Shown here one piece after another: positions 1 to 7,090 of a DNA stretch of 8,420 nucleotides (position 1 is its first letter; every line of letters starts with the position of its first letter). Both the position numbers and the translations under genes were made by a program. The notes beneath the pieces were generated by a model. It was not told the origin of the DNA, did not search any database, and saw only the letters and a list, made by a program, of their open reading frames with translations. The DNA lies in NCBI GenBank assembly GCA_937982385.1, contig CALJMC010000085.1, positions 1 to 8,420 of the forward strand, in the 5' to 3' direction. Source of the DNA: an uncultured Rickettsiales bacterium (GTDB lineage: Bacteria; Pseudomonadota; Alphaproteobacteria; Rickettsiales; UBA998).

Positions 1-1
1 T

Positions 2-583
2 GCTGAAGTTACTAAAACCAGCATTATTGACGATGTAATAGTGCCAAATGAGTTGTTGCCCGAGGGTGATGGGTGGCAACATCAAGGGATAGAAGATGGT
101 GGTGGCATAATTCTATCCGTGCGCCCTCATGATTCGGGAAGAGGATATGAGGCAGAAGTGGTGATGCTTATGTCTGCTGCTAATAAAAAAACCTATGTAG
201 AACTTACAGAGAATGATGTGACTGCGGCATTGTCAGGCTTAACGAGCGAAGCTGGTGCATTTTGGACGCCGACCAATATGACAGACGAAAAAATAAGACA
301 TCTCAAAGTTGGCGAACATAGTGAGCCTTCGCGTGGAGAAGATGCTCAGGGATACCATATCAGTGCAAATAACATTCTATTTTATCCACTGTCAGGCGTA
401 GAAGGTTCTCTCACGCAAGACAAGGTTTTTGACGCGTTGACAAAATCTTTTAGCCCTGTCATTGCAAGTGGCGGCGCTGATTACCTTCGTGCGGCAGCGA
501 AAGAAGAACGTGAAGCATTGGGTGGTGCTGTTTCTCTTTCAAATGTTAGTGAAGCAGAAGTCTCTAGTATTATTGCGCGCTAA
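2..583 (+). CDS. Unrecognised protein, 5'-truncated by window edge
   Basis: The reading frame is open from base 2 to the TAA at 581-583, giving 193 visible residues. No start is needed inside the window: a GTG at 41 is possible but has no ribosome binding site, and the codons before it read as normal protein, so the gene most likely begins upstream. The visible part has no cysteine, no membrane segment and no signal peptide. It is acidic, with glycine-rich turns near its start (GDGW, EDGGG) and a probable C-terminal helix of mixed charge (ADYLRAAAKEEREALGG). I do not recognise the family and assign no function. Its stop overlaps the stop of the converging helicase gene. It is accepted as a real gene because the frame is long and uninterrupted, its composition is protein-like, and no better frame competes over the same bases. 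Confidence 0.7.
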   Translation, partial: AEVTKTSIIDDVIVPNELLPEGDGWQHQGIEDGGGIILSVRPHDSGRGYEAEVVMLMSAANKKTYVELTENDVTAALSGLTSEAGAFWTPTNMTDEKIRHLKVGEHSEPSRGEDAQGYHISANNILFYPLSGVEGSLTQDKVFDALTKSFSPVIASGGADYLRAAAKEEREALGGAVSLSNVSEAEVSSIIAR

Positions 584-2922
584 TCAAACTGCACAAAGTC
601 TTTCATGATTTTTTTGCGGCCGGCGGAGAATTGGATGTCTAGGGTTTTGCCGTCGGTGGCGATGACTTTGCCTTCACCAAATTTTACATGATTTACTTTT
701 TTGCCGACTAATGCGCTTTTGGTGCTGCTGGAGCTTGGTATTTCGTGTGATCTTTTGCTGCGGGCGAAGAAGCCTGCTTTGGCTTTATGTTGCGCGCTCG
801 CTGCACCGGCAGTGTGCTGTGAAGGATAGCTCACACGTTGTGCTTCGGAAAATACTTTTTCAATCTCACTTTGCATAAGTTGCGGACCAGATGCGCGGCG
901 TGTTTGTGGGCCACCTTCAAGTTCCTCAATATCTGCTTCTGGCAATTCTGCCAAAAATCGGGATGGAATGCTCGATTGCCATTGATTGTAGATACGGCGA
1001 TTGGCGGCATGGCTGATGGTGAGCAGGCGTTTGGCGCGGGTAATACCGACATAAGCGAGGCGGCGTTCTTCTTCTAAACCTTTATTGCCGCTTTCATCGA
1101 GTGCGCGTTGGTGGGGGAAAAGCCCTTCCTCCCAACCCGTTAAGAATACGCTGTCGAACTCTAGCCCTTTGGCAGCATGCAGTGTCATTATGCTGAGCAT
1201 TTCGCCCGTTGCATTTGCATCTTTATCCATGACGAGTGCAATATGCTCGATGAAATCATTTACTGTTTCAAACTCTGAGAGCGCGCGGATAAGTTCCTGT
1301 ATGTTTTCGAGACGTCCTGTAGCCTCAGGGGATTTGTCCTGTTTCCACATGGCGAGGTAGCCCGATTCTTCAAGTACTTTCTCGAGCAATATGTTGGGCG
1401 GGGTCGTTTCAGCTTTTTCTGCCCAAAGTTTGCGCTGTTGCATTAATTGCCCTAATGCGCCTTTGGCTTTGCCCTTGAGAGATCCTGCCTTGAGTGCGGC
1501 ATCTGTTGCTTCAACGAGTGAAATATTTAGGCTACGTGCGGTTCCGTGGAGCTGTTCGAGCGTGGTTTTTCCGATGCCGCGGCGGGGTGTGTTGACGATG
1601 CGTTCAAAGGCGAGGTCATCACGTGGCTGATTAATCATGCGCAGATAGGCAATGGCATCGCGAATTTCTAACCGTTCATAGAAGCGTAATCCACCAATGA
1701 CCTTATAGGCTACGCCGAGGGTGAGGAGGCGCTCTTCGAATGAGCGGGTTTGAAAACCTGCGCGCACCAAAATTGCCATATCACTAAGAGAAATCTTGTC
1801 GCGTTGGAGTGTTTCTATTTCTTCGCCAACATAGCGTGCTTCTTCGGAATCATCCCATATGGATTTTACGCGGATTTTCTCGCCGCCTTTCAGGTCTGTC
1901 CAGAGTGTTTTGCCTAGTCGCCCTTTGTTGCAATCGATGAGGGCGGAGGCGGCAGACAAGATATGATGTGTTGAGCGGTAATTTTGCTCCAGGCGGACGA
2001 TGGTCGCACCGGGGTACTCCTGTTCAAATTTGAGAATATTCCCTACTTCAGCCCCACGCCAGCCATAAATAGACTGGTCATCATCCCCCACGCAACAGAT
2101 ATTACCATGTCCCATGGCGAGCAACTTCAGCCAGATATATTGCGCGATATTGGTATCCTGATACTCATCAACAAGTATATAGCGAAATTTTTGTTGGTAT
2201 TGCAGAAGGATATGCGGTTTTCCTTGCTCATCAGTTGAGCGAAATAGTGCAAGATTATGAAGCAATAAATCACCAAAGTCGCAGGCATTGATAGCAACCA
2301 GGCGGCGTTGATAGTCAGCATAGACCTGTTGCGCGAGTGCGGAATTGGGTGATTGATGATGTTGTTCGGTGATTTGTGCCGGCAGCAGCGCGCGGTCTTT
2401 CCACGCTTGAATCGTGGCATAGACACCTTTTGCGGGATACATCTTGTCATCAATGTTTTTCTCTTTCATCAATGTTTTGACGAGGCGCAATTGATCATCT
2501 GCGTCGAGAATCGTGAAGCTAGAGGTTAAGCCGAGCATTTCAGCATGACGGCGCAAAATGCGTGCGGCGATCGCATGAAATGTTCCCAACCACATACCAT
2601 TGGTGTTATTGTTCATGCCCGCTGCCGGATTTTCAGATGCTTCGGGGGCAGGAGGGGAGATGAGGTTGTCAACACGCTCGACCATTTCTTTGGCGGCTTT
2701 GTTGGTAAAAGTTACGGCCAAAATCTGTGAGGGATAGGCGGTGCCAGAATCGAGAATATGCGCGATACGTGTGGTGAGGACACGGGTTTTTCCTGTACCT
2801 GCGCCTGCCAAAATCAGCACAGCACCTTCAACTGCCTCCACCCCAGTACGCTGCTCGGGATTGAGTTTTGAGACATAATCATTGTCTCGGGCCGTCGGGA
2901 GGGATATATCTGCTATCATCAT
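580..2922 (-). CDS. uvrD: UvrD/PcrA-type superfamily 1 DNA helicase
   Basis: This is an ATP-dependent 3'-to-5' DNA helicase; the family unwinds DNA in nucleotide excision repair and mismatch repair and strips proteins from DNA. Counting from the ATG at 2922 (780 residues, close to the family's usual length), all SF1A motifs are visible: the Q motif (LNPEQ, about 21-25), Walker A (AGAGTGKT, 39-46), motif II (DEYQD, 252-256), motif III (GDDDQSIYGWRGA, 279-291), motif IV (NYRST, 314-318), motif V (TLHAAKGLEFD, 580-590) and motif VI (YVGITRAK, 624-631). The C-terminus (about 738-780, VGKKVNHVKFGEGKV) is the small Tudor-like domain of UvrD/PcrA. The start is uncertain. Tandem ATGs lie at 2922 and 2919, and the frame stays open upstream to an ATG at 2949 and a TTG at 2973; none has a clear Shine-Dalgarno. 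I chose 2922 because conserved sequence begins shortly after it and it avoids overlapping the divergent acetyltransferase gene. UvrD, PcrA and Rep are hard to separate by sequence alone. Confidence 0.95.
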   Translation of the reverse strand: MMIADISLPTARDNDYVSKLNPEQRTGVEAVEGAVLILAGAGTGKTRVLTTRIAHILDSGTAYPSQILAVTFTNKAAKEMVERVDNLISPPAPEASENPAAGMNNNTNGMWLGTFHAIAARILRRHAEMLGLTSSFTILDADDQLRLVKTLMKEKNIDDKMYPAKGVYATIQAWKDRALLPAQITEQHHQSPNSALAQQVYADYQRRLVAINACDFGDLLLHNLALFRSTDEQGKPHILLQYQQKFRYILVDEYQDTNIAQYIWLKLLAMGHGNICCVGDDDQSIYGWRGAEVGNILKFEQEYPGATIVRLEQNYRSTHHILSAASALIDCNKGRLGKTLWTDLKGGEKIRVKSIWDDSEEARYVGEEIETLQRDKISLSDMAILVRAGFQTRSFEERLLTLGVAYKVIGGLRFYERLEIRDAIAYLRMINQPRDDLAFERIVNTPRRGIGKTTLEQLHGTARSLNISLVEATDAALKAGSLKGKAKGALGQLMQQRKLWAEKAETTPPNILLEKVLEESGYLAMWKQDKSPEATGRLENIQELIRALSEFETVNDFIEHIALVMDKDANATGEMLSIMTLHAAKGLEFDSVFLTGWEEGLFPHQRALDESGNKGLEEERRLAYVGITRAKRLLTISHAANRRIYNQWQSSIPSRFLAELPEADIEELEGGPQTRRASGPQLMQSEIEKVFSEAQRVSYPSQHTAGAASAQHKAKAGFFARSKRSHEIPSSSSTKSALVGKKVNHVKFGEGKVIATDGKTLDIQFSAGRKKIMKDFVQFD

Positions 2923-2949
2923 GCAAGGATATAAACGGAATGAGGGCAT

Positions 2950-3450
2950 ATGCACAAGAAAGAACTTCTCCAAAAAGACGGAATAACGATTCGCTACGCT
3001 GATATTGCCGATATAGGTGAAATTGCAGGCTTAGCGACGGAGCTTGCGGCGCAAGAAGGGCAGATGCCTCACACGACGCAGGCGACGTTATCTCGCGATG
3101 TGTTTTGCAAAATGCCACACTGTCAGATGCTGGTGGCGCATAAGGGTATCCAAACCGTTGGGTTTATCATGTTTTATGGCGGCTACGATTTGGCGTCAGC
3201 CAGTGCTGGTTATCATTTGGGAGATGTGATCGTCGATGCGCTGCACCGTGAAAAAGGTGTCGGTGCATTGCTGATGAAAGCCCTCGCGCAACTTACCCTC
3301 GAAGATGGCCGTGACTGGGTGTCTTGGACCGTCAGTAAAGGCAATGCACCCGCTAAAAAATTCTATCTCGACACGATAAAAGCAGTTCAGGTGGAGGTGG
3401 ATTTTATGGCGATGGGCAGAACCTCGCTGCAGGCATTGGGTGAGAGGTAA
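2950..3450 (+). CDS. GNAT-family N-acetyltransferase
   Basis: This 166-residue protein has the size and fold signature of a GCN5-related N-acetyltransferase, which moves an acetyl group from acetyl-CoA to an amine. Motif A is clear: the beta-strand GDVIVDAL followed by HREKGVGALLMKAL (about residues 99-112), with the R-x-K-G-V-G acetyl-CoA pyrophosphate loop at 100-105. Motif B is present as the WTVSKGNAPAKKFYLD stretch (about 126-141), with the usual Asn and Phe-Tyr. The N-terminal ITIRYADIADIGEIAGLA is the typical GNAT opening. The substrate cannot be read from the sequence; polyamine and amino-acid acetylases share this layout. The ATG at 2950 follows GAGGG at 2942-2946, with a short spacing of 3 bases. 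The gene diverges from the helicase with 27 bp between start codons, so its promoter must lie in or beside the 5' end of the helicase gene. Confidence 0.88.
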   Translation: MHKKELLQKDGITIRYADIADIGEIAGLATELAAQEGQMPHTTQATLSRDVFCKMPHCQMLVAHKGIQTVGFIMFYGGYDLASASAGYHLGDVIVDALHREKGVGALLMKALAQLTLEDGRDWVSWTVSKGNAPAKKFYLDTIKAVQVEVDFMAMGRTSLQALGER

Positions 3451-3506
3451 TTTGCTTGCGGGTATAAGGGATGGGATGATTGCCCTCGGGTGAACGCCAG
3501 ATATCA

Positions 3507-3526
3507 TGGGTAAACCCCACTATGGG
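3507..3526 (+). repeat. Alternating short inverted repeats upstream of dac
   Basis: TGGG at 3507-3510 can pair with CCCA at 3516-3519 across a 5-base loop. The same CCCA can instead pair with TGGG at 3523-3526 across a 3-base loop. The two stems are mutually exclusive. A third option pairs ACCCC (3514-3518) with GGGGT (3528-3532). The stems are only 4-5 bp and no T-run follows. It may be a weak transcript structure, or chance in a G/C-rich patch. Confidence 0.3.
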
Positions 3527-3658
3527 AGGGGTCTGGAAGTCAGAGAATGATATAGGCAATAAAACCTCACTTCGCGTCTTGACAGCAGCGTGATAGCATG
3601 TGCATCTTGTTCGTGATGGCGATGATAAATGGAGGAATGTGCAATTTTAGCTAAATTG

Positions 3659-3667
3659 TGTTATAAT
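3659..3667 (+). promoter_or_regulatory. Extended -10 promoter for the carboxypeptidase gene
   Basis: A perfect sigma-70 -10 hexamer, TATAAT, lies at 3662-3667, preceded by TG one base upstream (3659-3660), the extended -10 form TGnTATAAT. The -35 region at 17-18 bp spacing is poor (3638-3644, about three of six matches), which an extended -10 can tolerate. Transcription would start near 3674, giving a leader of about 100 bases before the ATG at 3775. That this promoter serves the carboxypeptidase gene is inferred from position and orientation. Confidence 0.55.
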
Positions 3668-3760
3668 TGTGTATGGTGAAGTGGATGATAAGAAAAATAA
3701 GAAGAAATCGCACTCCTCACGTTGATAATGGCGCAGTTTATGCACATACTGATACTAGAG

Positions 3761-3765
3761 AAGGA
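3761..3765 (+). promoter_or_regulatory. Ribosome binding site fixing the dac start
   Basis: AAGGA, within the purine-rich GAGAAGGAAAA, ends 9 bases before the ATG at 3775. It supports that ATG over the upstream in-frame TTG at 3667 and ATG at 3673, which have no such site. The signal peptide beginning exactly at 3775 agrees. Confidence 0.7.
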
Positions 3766-3774
3766 AAATTGTTT

Positions 3775-5481
3775 ATGCGTTTATTGCTTTTAGTTATGTC
3801 GGTGATGTTGACGTCAGTTGCTTGTGCTTCTGCGAAAACAAGCACAGTTCCGTATAGCAAAAGCCCCACCAAACATGCCGTTTTAGTGATGGATGCTGAT
3901 ACCAAAAAGGTGCTGTATCATGAAAATGGCTATGACAGACGTTTCCCAGCTTCACTCACAAAAATGATGACCCTCTACATGGCGTTTGATGCGATGCGTC
4001 AAGGTAAGCTCAAAACAGGTACGACTATGAAGGCGTCACGCCTTGCTGCGAAACAACAACAGACAAATATTAGTATGAAGCATGGTTACAAGATCTCGGT
4101 TGATTTAGCGATTAAAGCACTGGTCGTGCGCTCTGCTAACGATGTTGCCGTTGTCTTTGCTGAGAAATTGGGCGGCAATACATCACGTTTTGCAACGATG
4201 ATGACGCAAAAAGCGCAAAGCCTAGGGATGCGTCATACGGTCTTTAAAAACCCACATGGCTTGCCGAATAGCGGTCAATATTCAACAGCTTATGACATGG
4301 CGATTTTGGGCGTGGCGCTACGTCGTGATTTTCCACAATATTATCATTACTTTAATACGACACAATTCACCTATCGTAAAAAAACTTACAAAACACATAA
4401 CCGTGTCTTGAAAGATTTTGCACATGTGGATGGTATTAAAACGGGTTATATTCGTGCTTCAGGTTTTAACGTGGTGTCCTCTGCGAAGAAAGATGGTTTT
4501 AATATTGTGGCGGCAGTGATGGGCGGTGCATCGTCTAAAGCACGCGATGGTTATATGAAAGAAACGTTGAACCGTACCTTTGCATCGCTAAAAAAACAAA
4601 ACCGTGGAACACGCCAGATGGCGCGTGCGCCAAAGCCATATCAGAACCCACGCAGAAAAGCGCAACAGCAACGCACCGTGGCTAAGATTAATGTTGAGGT
4701 AAATGCGATTCCTACCGCGACTCCCGTTTCTGCGAAGAAAAAAGTGACCGTACCGAAGCCAAAACCTGCTTTAGCGCCTAAACAGCGTCGTTTTGAACCG
4801 CAAGTTCAAGCACCTGTTGTAAAAGAGAACCTTGATATTGCAGCACTTATTAATGAGCCTAAGCCTGTGTTGAGACCAAAGGCAATTGCAGCTACAAAGG
4901 AAGTAGCGAAAGTGACGCGCATTCCTAAGTTAGTGCCGAAGAAGGTGGCGCAAGCACCTACGCTTGTTGAGTTTGCTCCTAAAAAAGCTGTGGCACCCAA
5001 TCTAAAACCGAGTCAAATAGCGCGCGTCGCACCATCAGCCAAAGTGAGCATTCGCAATGTAGTTAAGAAATCGGCTAGAGCACAAGCTGTAGCACCTAAG
5101 GGGACGCTTGATTTTCAAATGGCGAATCTGAGTTCAGCGCCGAAAGCAAGTGTGAAGCTATCTGCTAATGAAAAGTCGCTTGGTACGATTACACGTCGCG
5201 TGGCGACAAAAGCTCCTGCATATAGCCCAACGAAAGAGTGGGGCATCCAAGTGGGTGCGTTTAAAGATAAAAAGACCGCTAAGCTTGCCTTGTCGCGTGC
5301 ATTCAGTTTAGTGCGTGATGAAGCTAAAGGTGCGAAGGTAGATATTGCAACGCAGGGTCATCAACAAGCTTCATCCATTCATCGTGCACGCCTCGGTAAC
5401 CTCTCTCGCAAGCAAGCACATCACATCTGCCAGAAGCTCCAGTCTCTCGCTCAGGCATGTTTCCCGTTAAGAGTTAATTAA
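3775..5481 (+). CDS. D-alanyl-D-alanine carboxypeptidase (S11) with SPOR domain
   Basis: This 568-residue exported enzyme removes the terminal D-alanine from peptidoglycan pentapeptides in the periplasm (penicillin-binding protein 5/6 type, peptidase family S11). Residues 1-20 form a signal peptide with a hydrophobic core (LLLLVMSVML) and a likely signal peptidase I site after the ACA or ASA motif. All three active-site motifs are present: SxxK as SLTK (Ser60, Lys63), SxN as SAN (120-122) and KTG (222-224). After the catalytic domain (to about 275) there is no sign of the PBP5 C-terminal beta domain. A linker of about 210 residues, rich in Lys, Arg, Pro and Ala, follows instead. Residues about 488-568 form a SPOR domain (EWGIQVGAFKDKKTAKLAL, ending in a Cys pair at 552 and 562), a fold that binds stripped septal glycan. 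The start at 3775 is set by AAGGA and the signal peptide. The pilin-like gene follows after 35 bp. Confidence 0.93.
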   Translation: MRLLLLVMSVMLTSVACASAKTSTVPYSKSPTKHAVLVMDADTKKVLYHENGYDRRFPASLTKMMTLYMAFDAMRQGKLKTGTTMKASRLAAKQQQTNISMKHGYKISVDLAIKALVVRSANDVAVVFAEKLGGNTSRFATMMTQKAQSLGMRHTVFKNPHGLPNSGQYSTAYDMAILGVALRRDFPQYYHYFNTTQFTYRKKTYKTHNRVLKDFAHVDGIKTGYIRASGFNVVSSAKKDGFNIVAAVMGGASSKARDGYMKETLNRTFASLKKQNRGTRQMARAPKPYQNPRRKAQQQRTVAKINVEVNAIPTATPVSAKKKVTVPKPKPALAPKQRRFEPQVQAPVVKENLDIAALINEPKPVLRPKAIAATKEVAKVTRIPKLVPKKVAQAPTLVEFAPKKAVAPNLKPSQIARVAPSAKVSIRNVVKKSARAQAVAPKGTLDFQMANLSSAPKASVKLSANEKSLGTITRRVATKAPAYSPTKEWGIQVGAFKDKKTAKLALSRAFSLVRDEAKGAKVDIATQGHQQASSIHRARLGNLSRKQAHHICQKLQSLAQACFPLRVN

Positions 5482-5503
5482 AATTCAGGTGTATATTTTT
5501 TGT

Positions 5504-5507
5504 GGAG
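5504..5507 (+). promoter_or_regulatory. Ribosome binding site fixing the pilin start
   Basis: GGAG at 5504-5507 ends 9 bases before the ATG at 5517. It favours this ATG over the in-frame GTG at 5502, which would overlap the site. The ATG start also leaves a 6-residue prepilin leader ending in Gly, the normal short form. Confidence 0.65.
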
Positions 5508-5516
5508 TGGGTGCTG

Positions 5517-6287
5517 ATGCGTCAAAAGTCTGGATTTAGTTTATTAGAATTATCTATTGTTCTCGTGATTATTGGTTTAATCGCAGGTGGGATTGTGGCA
5601 GGCTCATCCATGATTCGTGCTGCTGAGTTGCGCGCACTTACCAATGAATTTACGCAATATCAAATTGCAGTGCATACATTTCGCGATAAATATTTGGGAA
5701 TGCCAGGTGACTTAAAAAATGCTGAGGCATTCTGGGGGACAGCGCACGCTACTGATGCGACCTGCATCACCACAGCATCAACGAGTAAGGAAACATGCAA
5801 TGGAGATGGTGATGGAGTTATTGAGTATGCAGGGGTAGTACGAAGCAGTGAAATATTTCGTTTTTGGCAACATTTAGCGAATGCTGGTCTTATAAATGGC
5901 ACTTATAATGGTGTTACGGGGAGTGTCGGTATAGTTGATCATGATGCCGGCGTTAATGCGCCTGCATCAAAACTTAGTGGAGCAATTTGGGGTTCTCGTT
6001 GGGCGAATAATTCAGCTGGCACGACAGCTGGGCAATGGGCTAAAGATTATACTCGTTGGATGTCAGTTGGTGGGGATGATGGTGTCTGGGCGGATACACC
6101 CTTTTTATCAACCGAGGAAGTATGGAATCTTGATAAGAAGTTGGATGATGGAAAGCCTGGCACAGGAAGAATCGATGCTTACCCAGTTACAGGTTGTTCA
6201 GACCAAACATCTAATATTTCGTTTGATGTTGCAGAATATGATTTAGCTAATAAAACTCAGAAATGTACTGTTGTTTTCAATTACTAA
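5517..6287 (+). CDS. Prepilin-like protein with type IV pilin N-terminus
   Basis: The 256-residue product starts with MRQKSG followed by FSLLELSIVLVIIG, a textbook class III prepilin signal: peptidase cuts after Gly6, Phe7 becomes the methylated N-terminus, and Glu11 is the conserved Glu5 of the mature protein. The hydrophobic helix runs to about residue 30 and serves as membrane anchor and filament core. The globular part has four cysteines (83, 94, 227, 250), suggesting two disulfides, one bracketing the loop just before NGDGDG (95-100). A second acidic stretch, LDKKLDDGKPGTG, lies at about 207-217. Both resemble metal-binding or turn loops of pilins and pseudopilins, but calcium binding is inferred. 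It is longer than most major pilins (about 140-170 residues), so a minor pilin, pseudopilin or lineage-specific filament protein is possible. No peptidase, ATPase or secretin gene is nearby. It lies 35 bp after the carboxypeptidase gene. Confidence 0.85.
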   Translation: MRQKSGFSLLELSIVLVIIGLIAGGIVAGSSMIRAAELRALTNEFTQYQIAVHTFRDKYLGMPGDLKNAEAFWGTAHATDATCITTASTSKETCNGDGDGVIEYAGVVRSSEIFRFWQHLANAGLINGTYNGVTGSVGIVDHDAGVNAPASKLSGAIWGSRWANNSAGTTAGQWAKDYTRWMSVGGDDGVWADTPFLSTEEVWNLDKKLDDGKPGTGRIDAYPVTGCSDQTSNISFDVAEYDLANKTQKCTVVFNY

Positions 6288-6371
6288 AAATAGTATTCTA
6301 AACCTTACTAACTTGTAATTATTAAGCCAAGTTGCGCTCATCCATTGTGGTGTAAGTTCGTACTTCAAATT

Positions 6372-6376
6372 AGGAG
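6372..6376 (+). promoter_or_regulatory. Ribosome binding site of the dehydrogenase gene
   Basis: AGGAG ends 6 bases before the ATG at 6383, a strong site at good spacing that fixes this start. The 95-base gap from the pilin gene holds no clear terminator. A weak promoter candidate is TTGTTT (6271-6276), 17 bp, then TATTCT (6294-6299), overlapping the pilin gene's end. Confidence 0.7.
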
Positions 6377-6382
6377 TGACAT

Positions 6383-7087
6383 ATGCATTATGTGGTGGTT
6401 GGAGCGAGTGGTGCGTTGGGCGCGGAGTTTGTCGAGCAGTTAGCTGCGCGTGATGATATTTCTCATGTTACGGCGCTTTCGCGTAGTGACAGATCGTTTG
6501 CATCGCATAAAGTGACATCAGGACATATAGACTTTATGGATGAAGCATCTATTGAAAAAGCAGCGTCGTATAGTGATCATGTAGATGGTGTCATTGTCGC
6601 GACGGGCATGCTGCATGACGGCGCGCTGATGCCTGAGAAGGCGCTGAAAGAGCTGTCAGCAGAGAATATGCAAGCAGTCTATATGGTGAATACTGTAGGG
6701 CCTATGTTGATCGCAAAACATTTCTTGCCAAAGTTCTCGCGTGATTCACGAGGCGTGTTTGCTGTTATCTCTGCCCGTGTCGGAAGTGTCAGTGATAATC
6801 GGTTGGGTGGGTGGCATAGCTATCGTGCATCCAAAGCAGCGCTGAATATGTTGCTCAAAAATGCTAGCATCGAGATGAAGCGCACCCATCCTGAATCTAT
6901 TATCGTAGGGCTACATCCTGGCACTGTGGATAGTGATTTGTCCAAACCGTTTCAGCGCCATGTGCCAGAGGGAAAACTCTTTACGTCTGAGCATTCAGTG
7001 AGCCACATGTTGAGTGTGTTGTATGGTCTGTATGCTAAAGACTCCGGGAAGCTCTTCGCCTATGATGGCACGCGTATTGAGTGGTAG
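6383..7087 (+). CDS. Short-chain dehydrogenase/reductase, C-factor (CsgA)-like
   Basis: This 234-residue protein is a classical-type SDR, an NAD(P)-dependent oxidoreductase with a Rossmann fold. The cofactor loop is GASGALG (Gly7, Gly10, Gly13), the catalytic Tyr147 and Lys151 sit in YRASK, and the active-site Ser is probably 130 (VISAR) or 135. Asn103 in VNTVGP fills the fourth conserved position. The PG-T motif after the sixth strand is present as HPGTVDSDL (178-186). The short length and these details resemble the C-factor/CsgA-like SDR group, whose substrates are mostly unknown. There is no signal peptide. The stop at 7085-7087 is 3 bases before the photolyase ATG, so the two are very likely co-transcribed. 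From general knowledge, SDRs of this type often sit near photolyase genes in light- or stress-related clusters; a shared role here is inference. Confidence 0.88.
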   Translation: MHYVVVGASGALGAEFVEQLAARDDISHVTALSRSDRSFASHKVTSGHIDFMDEASIEKAASYSDHVDGVIVATGMLHDGALMPEKALKELSAENMQAVYMVNTVGPMLIAKHFLPKFSRDSRGVFAVISARVGSVSDNRLGGWHSYRASKAALNMLLKNASIEMKRTHPESIIVGLHPGTVDSDLSKPFQRHVPEGKLFTSEHSVSHMLSVLYGLYAKDSGKLFAYDGTRIEW

Positions 7088-7090
7088 TCC

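Larger units (their letters stand above)
3451..3774. other. Non-coding stretch: hairpins, promoter and dac leader
   Basis: These 324 bases separate the acetyltransferase stop from the chosen carboxypeptidase start. No frame here looks like a protein on either strand. Three things are visible: a cluster of short G/C-rich inverted repeats at 3507-3535, an extended -10 promoter at 3659-3667, and a leader of about 100 bases leading to a good ribosome binding site at 3761-3765. No stem followed by a T-tract is present after the acetyltransferase gene, so I do not call a rho-independent terminator. The carboxypeptidase frame stays open back to a TTG at 3667, but that codon overlaps the -10 box. Confidence 0.6.

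Noticed and set aside
838..2730. Plus-strand frames of 61-91 codons opposite the helicase
   Set aside because: The helicase frame is intact with all motifs; these opposite frames show no family features or ribosome sites.
2923..2973. Helicase start at TTG 2973 or ATG 2949, giving up to 17 extra residues
   Set aside because: No ribosome binding site, a rare start codon in the first case, both overlap or abut the acetyltransferase gene, and the extra residues precede the conserved helicase N-terminus. Not fully excluded.
3579..3608. Consensus TTGACA (3579-3584) as a -35 box
   Set aside because: At 16-18 bp spacing the best -10 candidate is CATCTT (3603-3608), three of six matches. The extended -10 at 3659-3667 is far better.
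3631..3654. GGAGGA followed by ATG and a five-codon frame as a leader peptide
   Set aside because: The spacing from GGAGG to ATG is about one base, too short to initiate, and it lies upstream of the likely transcription start.
3811..3831. Lipoprotein signal (LTSVAC) in the carboxypeptidase
   Set aside because: The residue three before the Cys is Ser, not the usual Leu/Val/Ile, while ACA and ASA sites for signal peptidase I are present. A soluble exported enzyme is more likely.
5467..5497. Separate promoter for the pilin-like gene (TTAAGA ... TATATT at 5492-5497)
   Set aside because: Spacing of 19 bp with a poor -35, and transcription would begin at about the ribosome binding site itself.
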